Part shown: piece by piece, positions 1 through 8,177 of the stretch
Numbering within the stretch: position 1 is the first letter of the stretch
Layout: each line of letters starts with the position of its first letter
Assembly: GCF_900111305.1 (NCBI RefSeq)
Contig: NZ_FOGS01000004.1
Span: forward strand, 1 to 64,000
DNA length: 64,000 bases
Direction of reading: 5' to 3'
Source: Vreelandella subterranea
GTDB lineage: Bacteria > Pseudomonadota > Gammaproteobacteria > Pseudomonadales > Halomonadaceae
Made by a program: the position numbers and the translations under genes
The notes under the pieces: model-generated
Told to the model about the DNA's origin: nothing
What the model saw: only the letters and a program-made list of their open reading frames with translations
The model's database searches: none

Positions 1-254
1 AGTTGCTTGGCGACGATGTTGATCATGCTGGGCAGGCGCTTTGTCCATTTCCAGGCGGTACGTCGCCGGTCATTACTACGGCACTGAGCCATCTCAGGCT
101 CATAACCGTTGTCTGTCGCGTTACGACGCAACTCACGGCTTATCGTGCTGTTATGAACGCCAAGGTTTTTAGCGGCCTGTCGCTGGCTCATCCCCACCCC
201 AATACAAGCGTGAATCTGGTATCGTTGGGTCTGGGTCAGTTGTCGGTATCCCAT
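1..254 (-). CDS. IS30-family transposase, N-terminal part (runs off the left edge)
   Basis: Read on the minus strand from an ATG at 254, the frame stays open to position 1 and gives about 84 residues. It begins MGYRQLTQTQRYQIHACI and continues with a helix-turn-helix that includes SQRQAAKNLGVHNSTISREL. This is the HTH_38 domain at the start of IS30-family transposases, which recognises the element's terminal repeats. The catalytic DDE domain lies beyond the window, so it cannot be judged whether the enzyme is intact. An in-frame GTG (VKQSMGYR...) twelve bases upstream is an alternative start. The family assignment is firm; completeness is unknown. Confidence 0.85.
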   Translation of the reverse strand, partial: MGYRQLTQTQRYQIHACIGVGMSQRQAAKNLGVHNSTISRELRRNATDNGYEPEMAQCRSNDRRRTAWKWTKRLPSMINIVAKQ

Positions 255-355
255 GCTCTGCTTCACTTTGGTCGGTAAAGCAGGGAGGGTACCGGCGCTG
301 GCCCTCCTGCTTCTACCGGGTGGTCCAAAGTGCTGCAGTTATTCTATGAATCCAG
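1..355 (-). mobile_element. Right part of an IS30-like insertion sequence (outer end approximate)
   Basis: The transposase 5' end lies at 254, and IS30 elements usually finish 50-110 bp upstream of it. The stretch around 325-355 has the look of an IS30 terminal repeat (a GCAGTT followed by TGAATCCAGGC). The other end is outside the window, so neither the paired repeat nor the target duplication can be checked. The boundary is therefore an estimate. Confidence 0.45.
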
Positions 356-659
356 GCTTTACAAGCTACCCGGCGGTGTGCGCAGTATGCGTTATTAGTC
401 GCTGCCATTTCTGCATGTTGCCTACCATTGGCGTCGGCTAAACACACCTGCCTTTAATCCCACCTGCCCCCTCTTGATGCTCCTTCCCGGTATCTATTCG
501 CTAAGGCAGCCTGTGACGACGCTGTTTCGTCATTTTGGTAACAATATTTTTTTGATAAATAGCATGTATGAATATACAGTTAATGAGAGGGTTATGTTTG
601 GCTAATTAAGGGATTGCGTTAGCGATGTGTTGGCCGCAATAAAATGGAGGCAGCAGTCG
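356..659. other. Non-coding stretch between the IS30 end and rhuM-fic
   Basis: No convincing gene was found. The last 120 bases are clearly AT-richer than the surroundings, with runs of T and A near 541-600. A TTGATA at 552-557 and a TATACA at 573-578 are spaced only 15 bases apart, so they make at best a poor promoter for the downstream gene. The rest shows no recognisable structure. Confidence 0.5.
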
Positions 660-1658
660 ATGAATGACCAGCAAATACAGATATTCACCAGCGAAGATGG
701 GCAAGCACACCTAGAGGTGACGCTGGAGCAAGAGACCGTTTGGCTGAGCCAAGCGCAGATGGGGAGCTTGTTCGCTACTACATCCGAAAACGTTCTCATG
801 CACTTGCAAAATATTTTTAAAGATGAGGAGCTGAGTGAGCAGGCAACTACTAAGGATTTCTTAGTAGTTCGCCAAGAGGGCAAGCGACAGGTTCGGCGCC
901 GTATCAAGCATTACAATCTGGATGCGATTATTTCGGTGGGGTATCGGGTCAGCTCCAAGCGTGCCACCCAGTTCCGCAAGTGGGCCACGCAAGTATTAAA
1001 AGACCATTTAGTTCAAGGCTATACCCTGAATCAGCGTCGCCTGACCGAACGTGGCATAGAGTTCGAGCAGGCGGTGAGTTTGCTCAGCCGCACCCTGACT
1101 AATCAAGGCCTGGTTTCAACAGAAGGCGAAGCGGTTGCTCGCGTGATTAGCGATTATGCGCGTTCCTGGAGTCTGCTACAGGGCTATGATGAGCAGCAAT
1201 TAACCGAGCTAAACATCAAGCAGCCCGGTATGCACTCGCTGGAGTTGGAAGAAGCCTTGAGAGCCATTGGTGAGTTAAAGCAAACCTTGATCGCCAAAGG
1301 CGAGGCAACCGAACTGTTTGGGCAGGTGCGGGGCGACGGTTTGACATCAGCCTTGGCCACCATTGAACAGGGCTTTGGCGATGAACTGTTTTACCCCAAC
1401 GTAGCCACCCGAGCGGCGCATCTGCTTTACTTTGTGGTTAAAAACCATCCATTGGCCGATGGAAATAAGCGCTGTGGCTCGTTTCTATTTTTGTGGTATC
1501 TGCGCCGCAACGCGGCCTTACTCGCCCGGCCTGTCGAGCAACTGATCAACGACAACACCCTGGTGGCGTTAGCGTTGTTAGTGGCTGAAAGCCTGCCCGA
1601 TCAGAAAACGCTGATGATACGGCTAATCGAGCATTTTATTCTGCTGAAGGAAAGTTAA
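660..1658 (+). CDS. RhuM-domain protein fused to a Fic/Doc domain
   Basis: The 332-residue product has two parts. Residues 1 to about 125 match the virulence RhuM family, with the typical ETVWLSQAQM and FYNLD-like (HYNLDAIISVGYRV) motifs. The C-terminal part is a Fic/Doc domain with the motif HPLADGNKR at residues 263-271. It has His, Asp, Gly-Asn and Arg in place, and Leu instead of the usual Phe. Fic proteins transfer AMP or phosphate to protein targets, and Doc-type members act as toxins. The start at 660 is chosen because GGAGG at 646-650 precedes it; a GTG at 627 is less likely. No antitoxin-like gene adjoins it. The target and biological role are unknown. It sits next to an IS element and is probably accessory. 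Confidence 0.85.
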   Translation: MNDQQIQIFTSEDGQAHLEVTLEQETVWLSQAQMGSLFATTSENVLMHLQNIFKDEELSEQATTKDFLVVRQEGKRQVRRRIKHYNLDAIISVGYRVSSKRATQFRKWATQVLKDHLVQGYTLNQRRLTERGIEFEQAVSLLSRTLTNQGLVSTEGEAVARVISDYARSWSLLQGYDEQQLTELNIKQPGMHSLELEEALRAIGELKQTLIAKGEATELFGQVRGDGLTSALATIEQGFGDELFYPNVATRAAHLLYFVVKNHPLADGNKRCGSFLFLWYLRRNAALLARPVEQLINDNTLVALALLVAESLPDQKTLMIRLIEHFILLKES

Positions 1659-1669
1659 TGGCCGGGCTA

Positions 1670-2191
1670 TTACGGCTGAGGAGAGTTCTTTGCTGGCTCC
1701 GGCTCGATCACGATTTCATGCGCAAGCCGCTCTTCTTCCAGCGCTGCCAGGGCAATTTGATAGCAGTCTTCGATATGACGGTTGCCCATCACCTTCATGG
1801 CGGTGAAGCTGATGCTGCCTGCCACGGCGCTGCCGATCAGCGGGACAAACTTAGTCACGCCTTTTGCGGCGACCTTGATGCCCATCTTGTTGAGCACCGT
1901 CACGATAAGCTTTTTAGTAATGTATTTCCCGGCAAGCTTGCTGCCGGTGTTGGAGATGGCGGTCATCACAAAGAGCTTGGAGTCGGTATCCAGGCTTTCG
2001 ATTTGTTCAGGCGATAAGCCAAATTTTTCATTAATTCGGGGAATCAACCGCATCAAGATGGCCACGTCTGAGCCAAGATCCACCCCCGGGATGGGAATGA
2101 TCGCCGCCCCGGCAGAAAGGCCTGAACTCCTCGTGACCATCGAATGGCACGACTGCTTGATGGCGTCGAGGTCTTCACGTGACTCGATCAT
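1670..2191 (-). CDS. DUF697/YcjF-like membrane-associated protein
   Basis: A 173-residue protein of unknown function. It contains a hydrophobic, glycine- and proline-bearing segment (AAIIPIPGVDLGSDVAILM, about residues 29-47) followed by RLIPRINEKFGLS. A second hydrophobic stretch (FVPLIGSAVAGSISFTAMKV) lies near residues 115-134. This arrangement resembles the DUF697 domain found in some GTPase-linked and EcsC-like membrane proteins, but there is no GTPase domain here. The ATG at 2191 has an AGAGAGGA ribosome site. The gene converges on rhuM-fic with only 11 bases between the stops. The family link is tentative and no function is proposed. Confidence 0.65.
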   Translation of the reverse strand: MIESREDLDAIKQSCHSMVTRSSGLSAGAAIIPIPGVDLGSDVAILMRLIPRINEKFGLSPEQIESLDTDSKLFVMTAISNTGSKLAGKYITKKLIVTVLNKMGIKVAAKGVTKFVPLIGSAVAGSISFTAMKVMGNRHIEDCYQIALAALEEERLAHEIVIEPEPAKNSPQP

Positions 2192-2227
2192 GATGCGGTC
2201 CTCTCTTGATAGACGATGGTGTGTTAC

Positions 2228-2524
2228 TTAGGCGCCTTCAATCCCATCCACGATAAACACCCGATAGTCGGCCCCCTGAAAACGGTGCTGGCGGGCTTCC
2301 TGGTACGCGGGGCTTTCATACCAGGCGCGGGCGGCGGCCATATCGGGAAAGCGTAGAATGACGGCCCCTTCCATGGCGCTACCTTCGAGCACTTTGAAAT
2401 CGCCGTAGAACGCGAGCGGTTCCGGGTCGTGGCCTTCGCGGGCGGCTTTGGCCTTTTCGCTATAGCGCTCCATTTCGTCACTGTCGTGGGTGTGTTCTTT
2501 GATCATTACCACGTAAGCGGTCAT
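2228..2524 (-). CDS. DUF1330 family protein
   Basis: A 98-residue protein with the ferredoxin-like alpha+beta pattern of the DUF1330 (dimeric alpha/beta barrel) family. It starts with MTAYVVMIKEHTHD and carries the characteristic ILRFPDMAAARAWYESPAYQ and ends near DYRVFIVDG. Members are small cytosolic proteins of undefined enzymatic role. An AGGAG ribosome site lies seven bases before the ATG. It is on the same strand as the cupin gene upstream (72 bp gap), so co-transcription is possible. Confidence 0.85.
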   Translation of the reverse strand: MTAYVVMIKEHTHDSDEMERYSEKAKAAREGHDPEPLAFYGDFKVLEGSAMEGAVILRFPDMAAARAWYESPAYQEARQHRFQGADYRVFIVDGIEGA

Positions 2525-2596
2525 ATGAGGCTCCTGGTCGGTGTGAAGTGTGGGTCTCTGGGCATCATACCGCCTATGGGCAGGGCGCTGCCCGTT

Positions 2597-3115
2597 TTAA
2601 GCGTCTTGTCTCCAAAGCGATGTGAGTGAACCGCCGACAGGGTCGTTCTCGGGCAGCGCCACGCTAGCCACACGTGCCTTAGCCGCTTCCAACTGTGCCG
2701 GGTCGCCGCGCTCTATGGCCGGGTTTTGCCCCGGCGGGTAGGCGCCCACCATGCAAAAGTCATCATCCGCCTCGAGGCTGGCATGCCCTACACCTGCGGG
2801 CAGCACCAGCACATCGCCCACACAAAGCATCAGTTCGCGGCCGTTGGGGCCGCCCAGCCGGGCACGGGCCTGCCCGCGAAAAATGCCCAGTACCTCATGG
2901 GCAGTGGAGTGGAAGTGATCAAAGTCATAGAGATGGTAGCGCCATGACGGCGGCCAGCCATGGCGCTTGAAAATGGCTTCGAACGTGGCGGCGCGTGCCT
3001 CTGGATCAGGTGTGTCGATAACGTCTCGGTAGATCAGTACCGGCAGTGGGGAGTTGGGGTAGCCGGTTGTTTCATCGCTGTCGACATACAGCGTTTCGGG
3101 TTGTGGGGTATTCAT
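2597..3115 (-). CDS. Cupin-domain protein
   Basis: A 172-residue protein with a single beta-barrel cupin domain. The first cupin motif is visible as HFHSTAHEVLGIF (His67, His69, His73 or Glu74 as probable metal ligands). The second is visible as LPAGVGHASL, with His111. It resembles YjlB-like cupins of unknown substrate. The ATG at 3115 is preferred over one at 3133 because a GGAGG sits five bases ahead of it. Metal binding is expected from the family; the reaction is not known. Confidence 0.8.
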   Translation of the reverse strand: MNTPQPETLYVDSDETTGYPNSPLPVLIYRDVIDTPDPEARAATFEAIFKRHGWPPSWRYHLYDFDHFHSTAHEVLGIFRGQARARLGGPNGRELMLCVGDVLVLPAGVGHASLEADDDFCMVGAYPPGQNPAIERGDPAQLEAAKARVASVALPENDPVGGSLTSLWRQDA

Positions 3116-3192
3116 CAAGGCCTCCGGTGTCATGATGTCTGACTCGTAGCGTAGTTGTGAGTTGCGCGGTGAGTCAGCCCCGTTGCCGACGA

Positions 3193-4344
3193 TCAGTCGC
3201 CCGTGATGTCGCGGATATTGTCCAGAAGGTCGTCAAAGTAGGGGTTCCAGGTCAGGCGGGCATGGTATTTTTCCGCTTCTTTATGCCCCCAGGCGCTAAA
3301 CCACAAAGCGCCAGCGTCGTCGGGTGGTTCTAGATCCCCCTGGCCGTTTTCCAGCATGGTGTAGCTGCCCGCTTCGCCGTAGTAGGGGTTGTCGGGCGCA
3401 AACAGCACATTCATGTGGGAAAAGTTGCTGATCCGCCGGTCGGGCAGGTAACTGGTCAGAGAGGTGACGCGTGGATCATCAAGGTGTTGAGGCGTGTCGC
3501 CGTACCACACGAAGCGCGATGCCGGGTGGGTGAAGCGGGTTTGAAAGGCATCGAGCGTCGCGTCTGGGTCCAGCACGCTGTCGTGCTGGCTCATGGTCAT
3601 CAGTACGGGTTTATCGAAGCGCTCGGCGGCGAGGTTTTTTTGCACGGCATTGACCGAGCGATAATACAGCGAGGCGCCGCGCGATGGCAGCGACTGGTAG
3701 GTGACGATATTGTCTTCGTCATCGATATCGAGCCAGTCCCAGAAATAAGAAATGGCCGGGGCGAGAAAGAGGTATTGGCTGTCCGAATAAAAGCCGGGAG
3801 AGAATAGCAGCAACCCGTCGACGCGATCGTCCTTGAACGCTTGGGAAGTGACCAGATTGCCACCGGTCGAGAACCCGCCCAGCCAGAGCTCATCGACTTC
3901 ATCCGCAAGCAGCTGGGTGTGATGGGCGACGGCATCTTCCCAATCCTCATGGCCCGGGAGCATCAGGTCGGCGGGGCGGGTGCCATGGCCGGGCAACAGA
4001 ATCGAACGAACCAGCCAGCCGTCTTCCGCCATGGCGTTGGTCATATCCGTGAAGTACCAAGGGCTTGAGCCCAGCCCGTGCACGAACAGAATGCCGCGCT
4101 TTGCCAGTGTGTCCGGGCGACGTTCAAACGGCGCGTTGAGCGCTATCTCTCGCTGGTGGTCGTCGCCGATGAAGGCGCGATTGTCGGCAATCCACGCGCG
4201 GGTGTCGCGCACGTACTGATCGAAACTGGCCTGGTCATGGCGCGGCAGGCTGCCCGAGGATTGAAAGCGTGGAGAATCCGGCGGCACGGCGCAAGAGGTC
4301 AGCAACACAAGGGCGGAAAGCAGAACGCTCAGACGAAGAAACAT
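3193..4344 (-). CDS. Lipoprotein alpha/beta hydrolase
   Basis: A 383-residue exported lipoprotein. Residues 1-18 form a lipoprotein signal ending LVLLTSC, with Cys18 as the lipidation site. The hydrolase core shows an HGLGSS oxyanion motif at 89-94 and a nucleophile elbow GFSTGG with Ser159. A probable Asp lies in MSQHDSVLDP and a probable His in SHMNVLF. This is the monoglyceride lipase/serine aminopeptidase type of fold. The enzyme probably sits in the envelope, facing the periplasm. The start at 4344 is favoured by GGAG six bases upstream; an ATG four codons earlier has no clear ribosome site. The substrate is unknown. Confidence 0.85.
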   Translation of the reverse strand: MFLRLSVLLSALVLLTSCAVPPDSPRFQSSGSLPRHDQASFDQYVRDTRAWIADNRAFIGDDHQREIALNAPFERRPDTLAKRGILFVHGLGSSPWYFTDMTNAMAEDGWLVRSILLPGHGTRPADLMLPGHEDWEDAVAHHTQLLADEVDELWLGGFSTGGNLVTSQAFKDDRVDGLLLFSPGFYSDSQYLFLAPAISYFWDWLDIDDEDNIVTYQSLPSRGASLYYRSVNAVQKNLAAERFDKPVLMTMSQHDSVLDPDATLDAFQTRFTHPASRFVWYGDTPQHLDDPRVTSLTSYLPDRRISNFSHMNVLFAPDNPYYGEAGSYTMLENGQGDLEPPDDAGALWFSAWGHKEAEKYHARLTWNPYFDDLLDNIRDITGD

Positions 4345-4489
4345 GCAATGCTCCATCAGTAAGTGACTTGGCCTTTGATAGGCCTTGGGACTGCCTCACT
4401 GTCGTAACGGATCACCGGCTTCTACTTCCTTTTTCAGTGGCGAGAAGCTTCTATCCATTTCCATTTGGTTTCGCACATCTATATAAGTA

Positions 4490-5110
4490 TTAAGATCGAC
4501 TCAACTGATAACGCAGTTTAGGCAGGGATCGCGACACAGGAGGAAGACGGGTGGCCATGACGAGCGCGCCGATGACCGCATACATGGCCCATTCGCCCAT
4601 GTCGGCGCGTACCACCCAGAAGAAGTGCAGCAGCACCAAGCCCAGAATGGCGTAGGAAAATTTGTGCAGCGACTTCCAGCGCTTGCCCAGGCGGCGCATC
4701 GACCATTTGTTGGACGTCGCGCCCAGCACGGCCAGGCCGATCAAGGCGATCATGCCGACGATAATGTAGGGCCGTTTGACGATTTCGCTGCCCAGCAGTG
4801 CCCAGTTCAGCCCCAGGATAAACAGCGCGTAGCTGAGCAGGTGCAGGGTGGCGTAGGCGAGTGTCCAGAGACCCAGCTGGCGCCGGATCAGCGCGAAGCC
4901 TTTCCAGCTGGTGAGCTTGGTAAGTGGTGTGAGGCTGAGGGTAAGCAGCAGTAACCACAGCCCGCCGATGCCAATGTTGAGCAGCAGGTAGCGCCCCGGC
5001 TCAGGCCCGGCGGCGTTGTTCGCCACCTGCCAACCCCAGAATATCAGCGGCGCGAGTGCTGCCAGAAACACCGCCGCACGCCAGGCTAACCATTTGCGCT
5101 GCGTTGCCAT
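4490..5110 (-). CDS. msrQ: Heme-binding membrane subunit MsrQ
   Basis: A 206-residue integral membrane protein with about six hydrophobic segments and the ferric-reductase-like heme fold of MsrQ (YedZ). Seen are the conserved RRQLGLWTLAYATLHLLSY and WKSLHKFSYAILGLVLLHFF regions, whose histidines are the expected heme ligands. It passes electrons from the quinone pool or cytosolic flavin to MsrP in the periplasm. Its ATG overlaps the msrP stop codon by one base (TGATG), so the two are translationally coupled. The assignment is secure from sequence and context. Confidence 0.95.
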   Translation of the reverse strand: MATQRKWLAWRAAVFLAALAPLIFWGWQVANNAAGPEPGRYLLLNIGIGGLWLLLLTLSLTPLTKLTSWKGFALIRRQLGLWTLAYATLHLLSYALFILGLNWALLGSEIVKRPYIIVGMIALIGLAVLGATSNKWSMRRLGKRWKSLHKFSYAILGLVLLHFFWVVRADMGEWAMYAVIGALVMATRLPPVSRSLPKLRYQLSRS

Positions 5111-6129
5111 CAGTAGTGCTTCCTCAAATCCATGCCCGCATACAGTTCAGCGACTTCATCCTCGTAGCCGTTGAACATCCGGGTGTCGATGGTATTGGAG
5201 TTGAACAGGGTGTTGGGCAGACGGCGTTCGGTCGCCTGGCTCCAGCGGGGGTGATCCACATTGGGATTAACGTTGGCATAAAAGCCGTACTCATCCGAGG
5301 CAATTTGCTGCCAGGAGTTGACCGGTTGTTCTTCGACCAGCGAGATGCGCACGATTGACTTGATACTCTTGAAGCCATACTTCCAGGGAACCACCAGCCG
5401 CAAGGGGGCGCCGTTCTGGTTGGGCAGCTCGCGGCCGTACATGCCCATGGCCATTATCGTCAGTGGGTGCATGGCTTCGTCTAAACGCAGGCCTTCCACA
5501 TAGGGCCAGTCGATGATCGAGAAGGATGAACGCTGACCGCGCATCTGATCCGGGTCGACCAGGGTTTCAAAGCGCACGTACTTGGCTTTGCTGGTGGGGT
5601 CGGCGCGTTTGATGATCTCGGCGAGCGGGATGCCAAGCCAAGGAATCACCATCGACCACGCTTCAACGCAGCGTAGGCGATAAATACGCTCTTCAAACTG
5701 TGACGGTTTGACCAGATCCTCGAGCGCAAAACGCCCGCCGTTGTTCACTTCACCATCGACCACCACGCTCCACGGCTGGGTTTCCAGGCTGCCTGCATGG
5801 CGGGCAGGGTCGCCCTTGTCGGTGCCGAACTCGAAGAAGTTATTGTATTGGCTGGCGTCATCAAAGGGCGCGAGCTTGTCTTTTTCAGGGTCGCTTGGGG
5901 TGATGGCATCCCACTTGGCATCGCTGATTTTTTCTTTCAGCCAACCGGGTGCATCGCCTTCGGGAACGTCCGAATAGTCCTCGGCGGCTGCCTGGGCATG
6001 GCCTGAGAGCGCAAGCCCTGCCCCCAGGCCTGCCATACCGCCCATAAAGCGCCGTCGTGAAAGGTAAATGGATTCCGGCGTGACGTCGGATTCGTGCAAA
6101 TCACTCGGTTTGGCAATCTTGATGAGCAT
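5110..6129 (-). CDS. msrP: Periplasmic protein-methionine-sulfoxide reductase MsrP (molybdopterin)
   Basis: A 339-residue molybdoenzyme that repairs both diastereomers of methionine sulfoxide in envelope proteins, with MsrQ as its electron donor. The N-terminus has a twin-arginine signal (SRRRFMGGMAGLGAGLALSG, residues 24-43), followed by the sulfite-oxidase fold. The probable molybdenum-ligand cysteine is in YRLRCVEAWSM, and the C-terminal core includes LVVPWKYGFKSIKSI. The ATG at 6129 is chosen because AGGAGG lies just upstream. Longer readings to 6228 add a tail atypical of the family. The gene leads an msrPQ operon. Confidence 0.95.
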   Translation of the reverse strand: MLIKIAKPSDLHESDVTPESIYLSRRRFMGGMAGLGAGLALSGHAQAAAEDYSDVPEGDAPGWLKEKISDAKWDAITPSDPEKDKLAPFDDASQYNNFFEFGTDKGDPARHAGSLETQPWSVVVDGEVNNGGRFALEDLVKPSQFEERIYRLRCVEAWSMVIPWLGIPLAEIIKRADPTSKAKYVRFETLVDPDQMRGQRSSFSIIDWPYVEGLRLDEAMHPLTIMAMGMYGRELPNQNGAPLRLVVPWKYGFKSIKSIVRISLVEEQPVNSWQQIASDEYGFYANVNPNVDHPRWSQATERRLPNTLFNSNTIDTRMFNGYEDEVAELYAGMDLRKHY

Positions 6130-6434
6130 TGGATGCCTCCTGTGGGGGTAAGCCGATCGCCGCATTGGGGCATCTTTTTTGGCGAAGTCCCCATCGCTAT
6201 CTATCGGCAATGGCACTTGGATGACCAAGCACGTTAAAAAGTTCTACGTAACTTTTAACACAATGGATGCAGGGAGAGGTAACGATGAACTGTAGCGAAG
6301 GCGACAGCATTAAGCCCCTGGAGAGCCTTGATTCATCGTATAAGGTAGGCTGTACTTTTATCCGCTACTGACACGGATAGCCTTCCTGGCAGTTGGTGGC
6401 AGATATCTGGGCTCACTCAACTTAAAAGGCGTTT
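6130..6434. promoter_or_regulatory. Divergent intergenic region with an imperfect inverted repeat upstream of msrP
   Basis: This 305-bp gap must carry the promoters of msrPQ (minus) and the MscS gene (plus). An AT-rich inverted repeat is present: GTTAAAAAGTT at 6233-6243 and AACTTTTAAC at 6250-6259, separated by CTACGT. One arm has an extra A. It lies about 104 bp ahead of the msrP start, where an operator or activator site would fit. No regulator is identified from sequence alone. Confidence 0.4.
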
Positions 6435-8153
6435 ATGAAAAAAAGTAACGCGTGGCTGATACTGGTGGTGGCATTCACTTTTTCCAGTCTGTGTGCGGCC
6501 CAAACTCAAGGAGATGAGAGCGAGAACCCTCGGTGGTTTAACGTTGATTCGCTCAACACGGGCCTTGGCGAAGTCCCTGAGGAAGCCAACCGGGTCACGC
6601 CACGTGAGACCATGCGAAGCTTTCTCGATCTCACCGAACAGGGCGAGTACGAAAAAGCGGCCCACATGCTCAATCTGTCGGAATTGAGCGCAGCTGAGCA
6701 GCGCGAACAAGGTCAGGAACTGGCTCGGCAACTGGCAGAAGTGTTCAAGCGTGGCGAACGGATCAGCGTCGATAACCTATCGGGGCGCGAAGACGCCGTG
6801 ATAGAAGACCCCGCCGGACAAAACCCGCGCGTTGGCGAAACGCGGCGTAACCTTGAGTTGGCATCGTTGCGAGCCGATGGGCAAACCTATGATATCCGGC
6901 TAGCTCGCTACCGCGTGGGGGATGATGAACCGGTGTGGCTGATCATGCCTATCAGCGTCTCGTATATTCCAGTGCTTTACGATCAGTACGGGCCGTCGAT
7001 GCTCGAGCAATACATTCCCGAAAGGCTGCAGTCGTCGTTTGGCATATTGCGGCTTTGGGAATGGCTCGCTATTCCGGTCTTTTTGCTGTTCGTAGGCATG
7101 GTGGGCTGGGGGATCCACCGCTTGATCGGTTTGATGTCGAACTGGCTGCCCTTCGGCGCTTTCCGCATGTTTGCCGAGCAGATTGGTATGCCGACGGCAC
7201 TGATCGTGATGTCGCTGTTTACCCAAATGCTGCTGGACTACGTGGTGTCGTTTTCGGCGGTCGCGACCACCACTTTCCGTGTGTTGCTTATCGGTATTCT
7301 TGCCTGGGGCGCAGGCACCATCGCGCTGCGCTTTGTGGATACCCTGATGCTGCGCATGACGCGGCGACTGGTGGGGGAGATCGATGACAATAAGCCCAAG
7401 GACGAGCGCAAGCTGCTGACATCGCTTTACGCGCTGCGCCGGATCATTATTCTAATCACCGTCACGGGCATGTCGGTTTACATCCTGGGACAGGTTCAAC
7501 TCTTCGAGACCATGGGCTTATCGATTCTGGCCTCGGCCAGCGTCTTGGCAGTATTGGTGGGGGTGGCAGGCCAGGCGGTGCTAGGCAACATCCTGGCTTC
7601 TTTCCAGTTGTCGTTTGCCAAGCCCATCCGGATTGGCGATTTGGTTATATTTGAAGACCAATGGTGCTATGTGGAAGGTATCTTTTACACCTATATTCGC
7701 TTGAGAACCTGGGACGAGCGGCGGTTGATCGTCCCCGTGACCTACTTTACGTCCAAGCCTTTCCAGAATCTCTCGGTCAAGAGTATCAAGATGTATCGCT
7801 ATGTGGAGCTGACGCTGCACCTGAGCGCGGATATTGGCCTGATAAGAGACAAGTTTTTTGAGTTTGCCAAGGAAGAAGACAACGTCATCGAGCACCATAA
7901 GCTGCTTTGTTACGTGACAGCACAAACGGCAACTGCACAAACCGTGACCTGTTATCTAATGACCTCTGACCCCATGGCCGGGTGGACCGCGGAAATGCAC
8001 GTACGCGAAAAGCTCATGGCGTTCATCCGCGATAATCATCCCGAGTGGTGGCCGAGAGACGTCGTGGTTATCAGCCATCAGGATGTTGCGCGTGGAGCGA
8101 AAGTTAAACACTCCTCGGAGGCGGACAACGCTGAGGGGAAAGCGTCGGAATAG
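6435..8153 (+). CDS. MscS-family mechanosensitive channel with extended N-terminal periplasmic domain
   Basis: A 572-residue protein. Residues 1-22 are a signal peptide ending SSLCAAQ. A polar N-terminal domain follows (to about 195). Then come about four to five membrane segments and the MscS pore helix and beta domain, seen in LAVLVGVAGQAVLGNILASF and FAKPIRIGDLVIFED. It should release solutes through the inner membrane on osmotic downshock, a useful trait in a halophile. A GTNGXX-like MscS beta-domain pattern (VEGIFYTYIRLRTWDERRLIVP) follows. The extended N-terminus differs from the 286-residue E. coli MscS. It stands alone, with convergent genes downstream. Confidence 0.9.
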   Translation: MKKSNAWLILVVAFTFSSLCAAQTQGDESENPRWFNVDSLNTGLGEVPEEANRVTPRETMRSFLDLTEQGEYEKAAHMLNLSELSAAEQREQGQELARQLAEVFKRGERISVDNLSGREDAVIEDPAGQNPRVGETRRNLELASLRADGQTYDIRLARYRVGDDEPVWLIMPISVSYIPVLYDQYGPSMLEQYIPERLQSSFGILRLWEWLAIPVFLLFVGMVGWGIHRLIGLMSNWLPFGAFRMFAEQIGMPTALIVMSLFTQMLLDYVVSFSAVATTTFRVLLIGILAWGAGTIALRFVDTLMLRMTRRLVGEIDDNKPKDERKLLTSLYALRRIIILITVTGMSVYILGQVQLFETMGLSILASASVLAVLVGVAGQAVLGNILASFQLSFAKPIRIGDLVIFEDQWCYVEGIFYTYIRLRTWDERRLIVPVTYFTSKPFQNLSVKSIKMYRYVELTLHLSADIGLIRDKFFEFAKEEDNVIEHHKLLCYVTAQTATAQTVTCYLMTSDPMAGWTAEMHVREKLMAFIRDNHPEWWPRDVVVISHQDVARGAKVKHSSEADNAEGKASE

Positions 8154-8154
8154 A

Positions 8155-8173
8155 ATGCTGACGCACAGCATTG
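8155..8173. terminator. Hairpin between convergent genes (MscS and racemase-like)
   Basis: A 7-bp perfect stem, AATGCTG (8155-8161) with CAGCATT (8167-8173) and loop ACGCA. It is followed at once by a second short hairpin GCGCC-TTAT-GGCGC (8174-8187) that overlaps the stop of the minus-strand gene. There is no strong U-tract, so terminator function is only likely, not certain. Confidence 0.35.
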
Positions 8174-8177
8174 CGCC

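Noticed and set aside
3..278. Plus-strand frame at the left edge
   Set aside because: It is antisense to the IS30 transposase start, whose HTH motifs are clear on the minus strand.
5110..6228. Longer reading of msrP from 6228
   Set aside because: The extra 33 codons precede the AGGAGG site and the twin-arginine signal would no longer be near the N-terminus.
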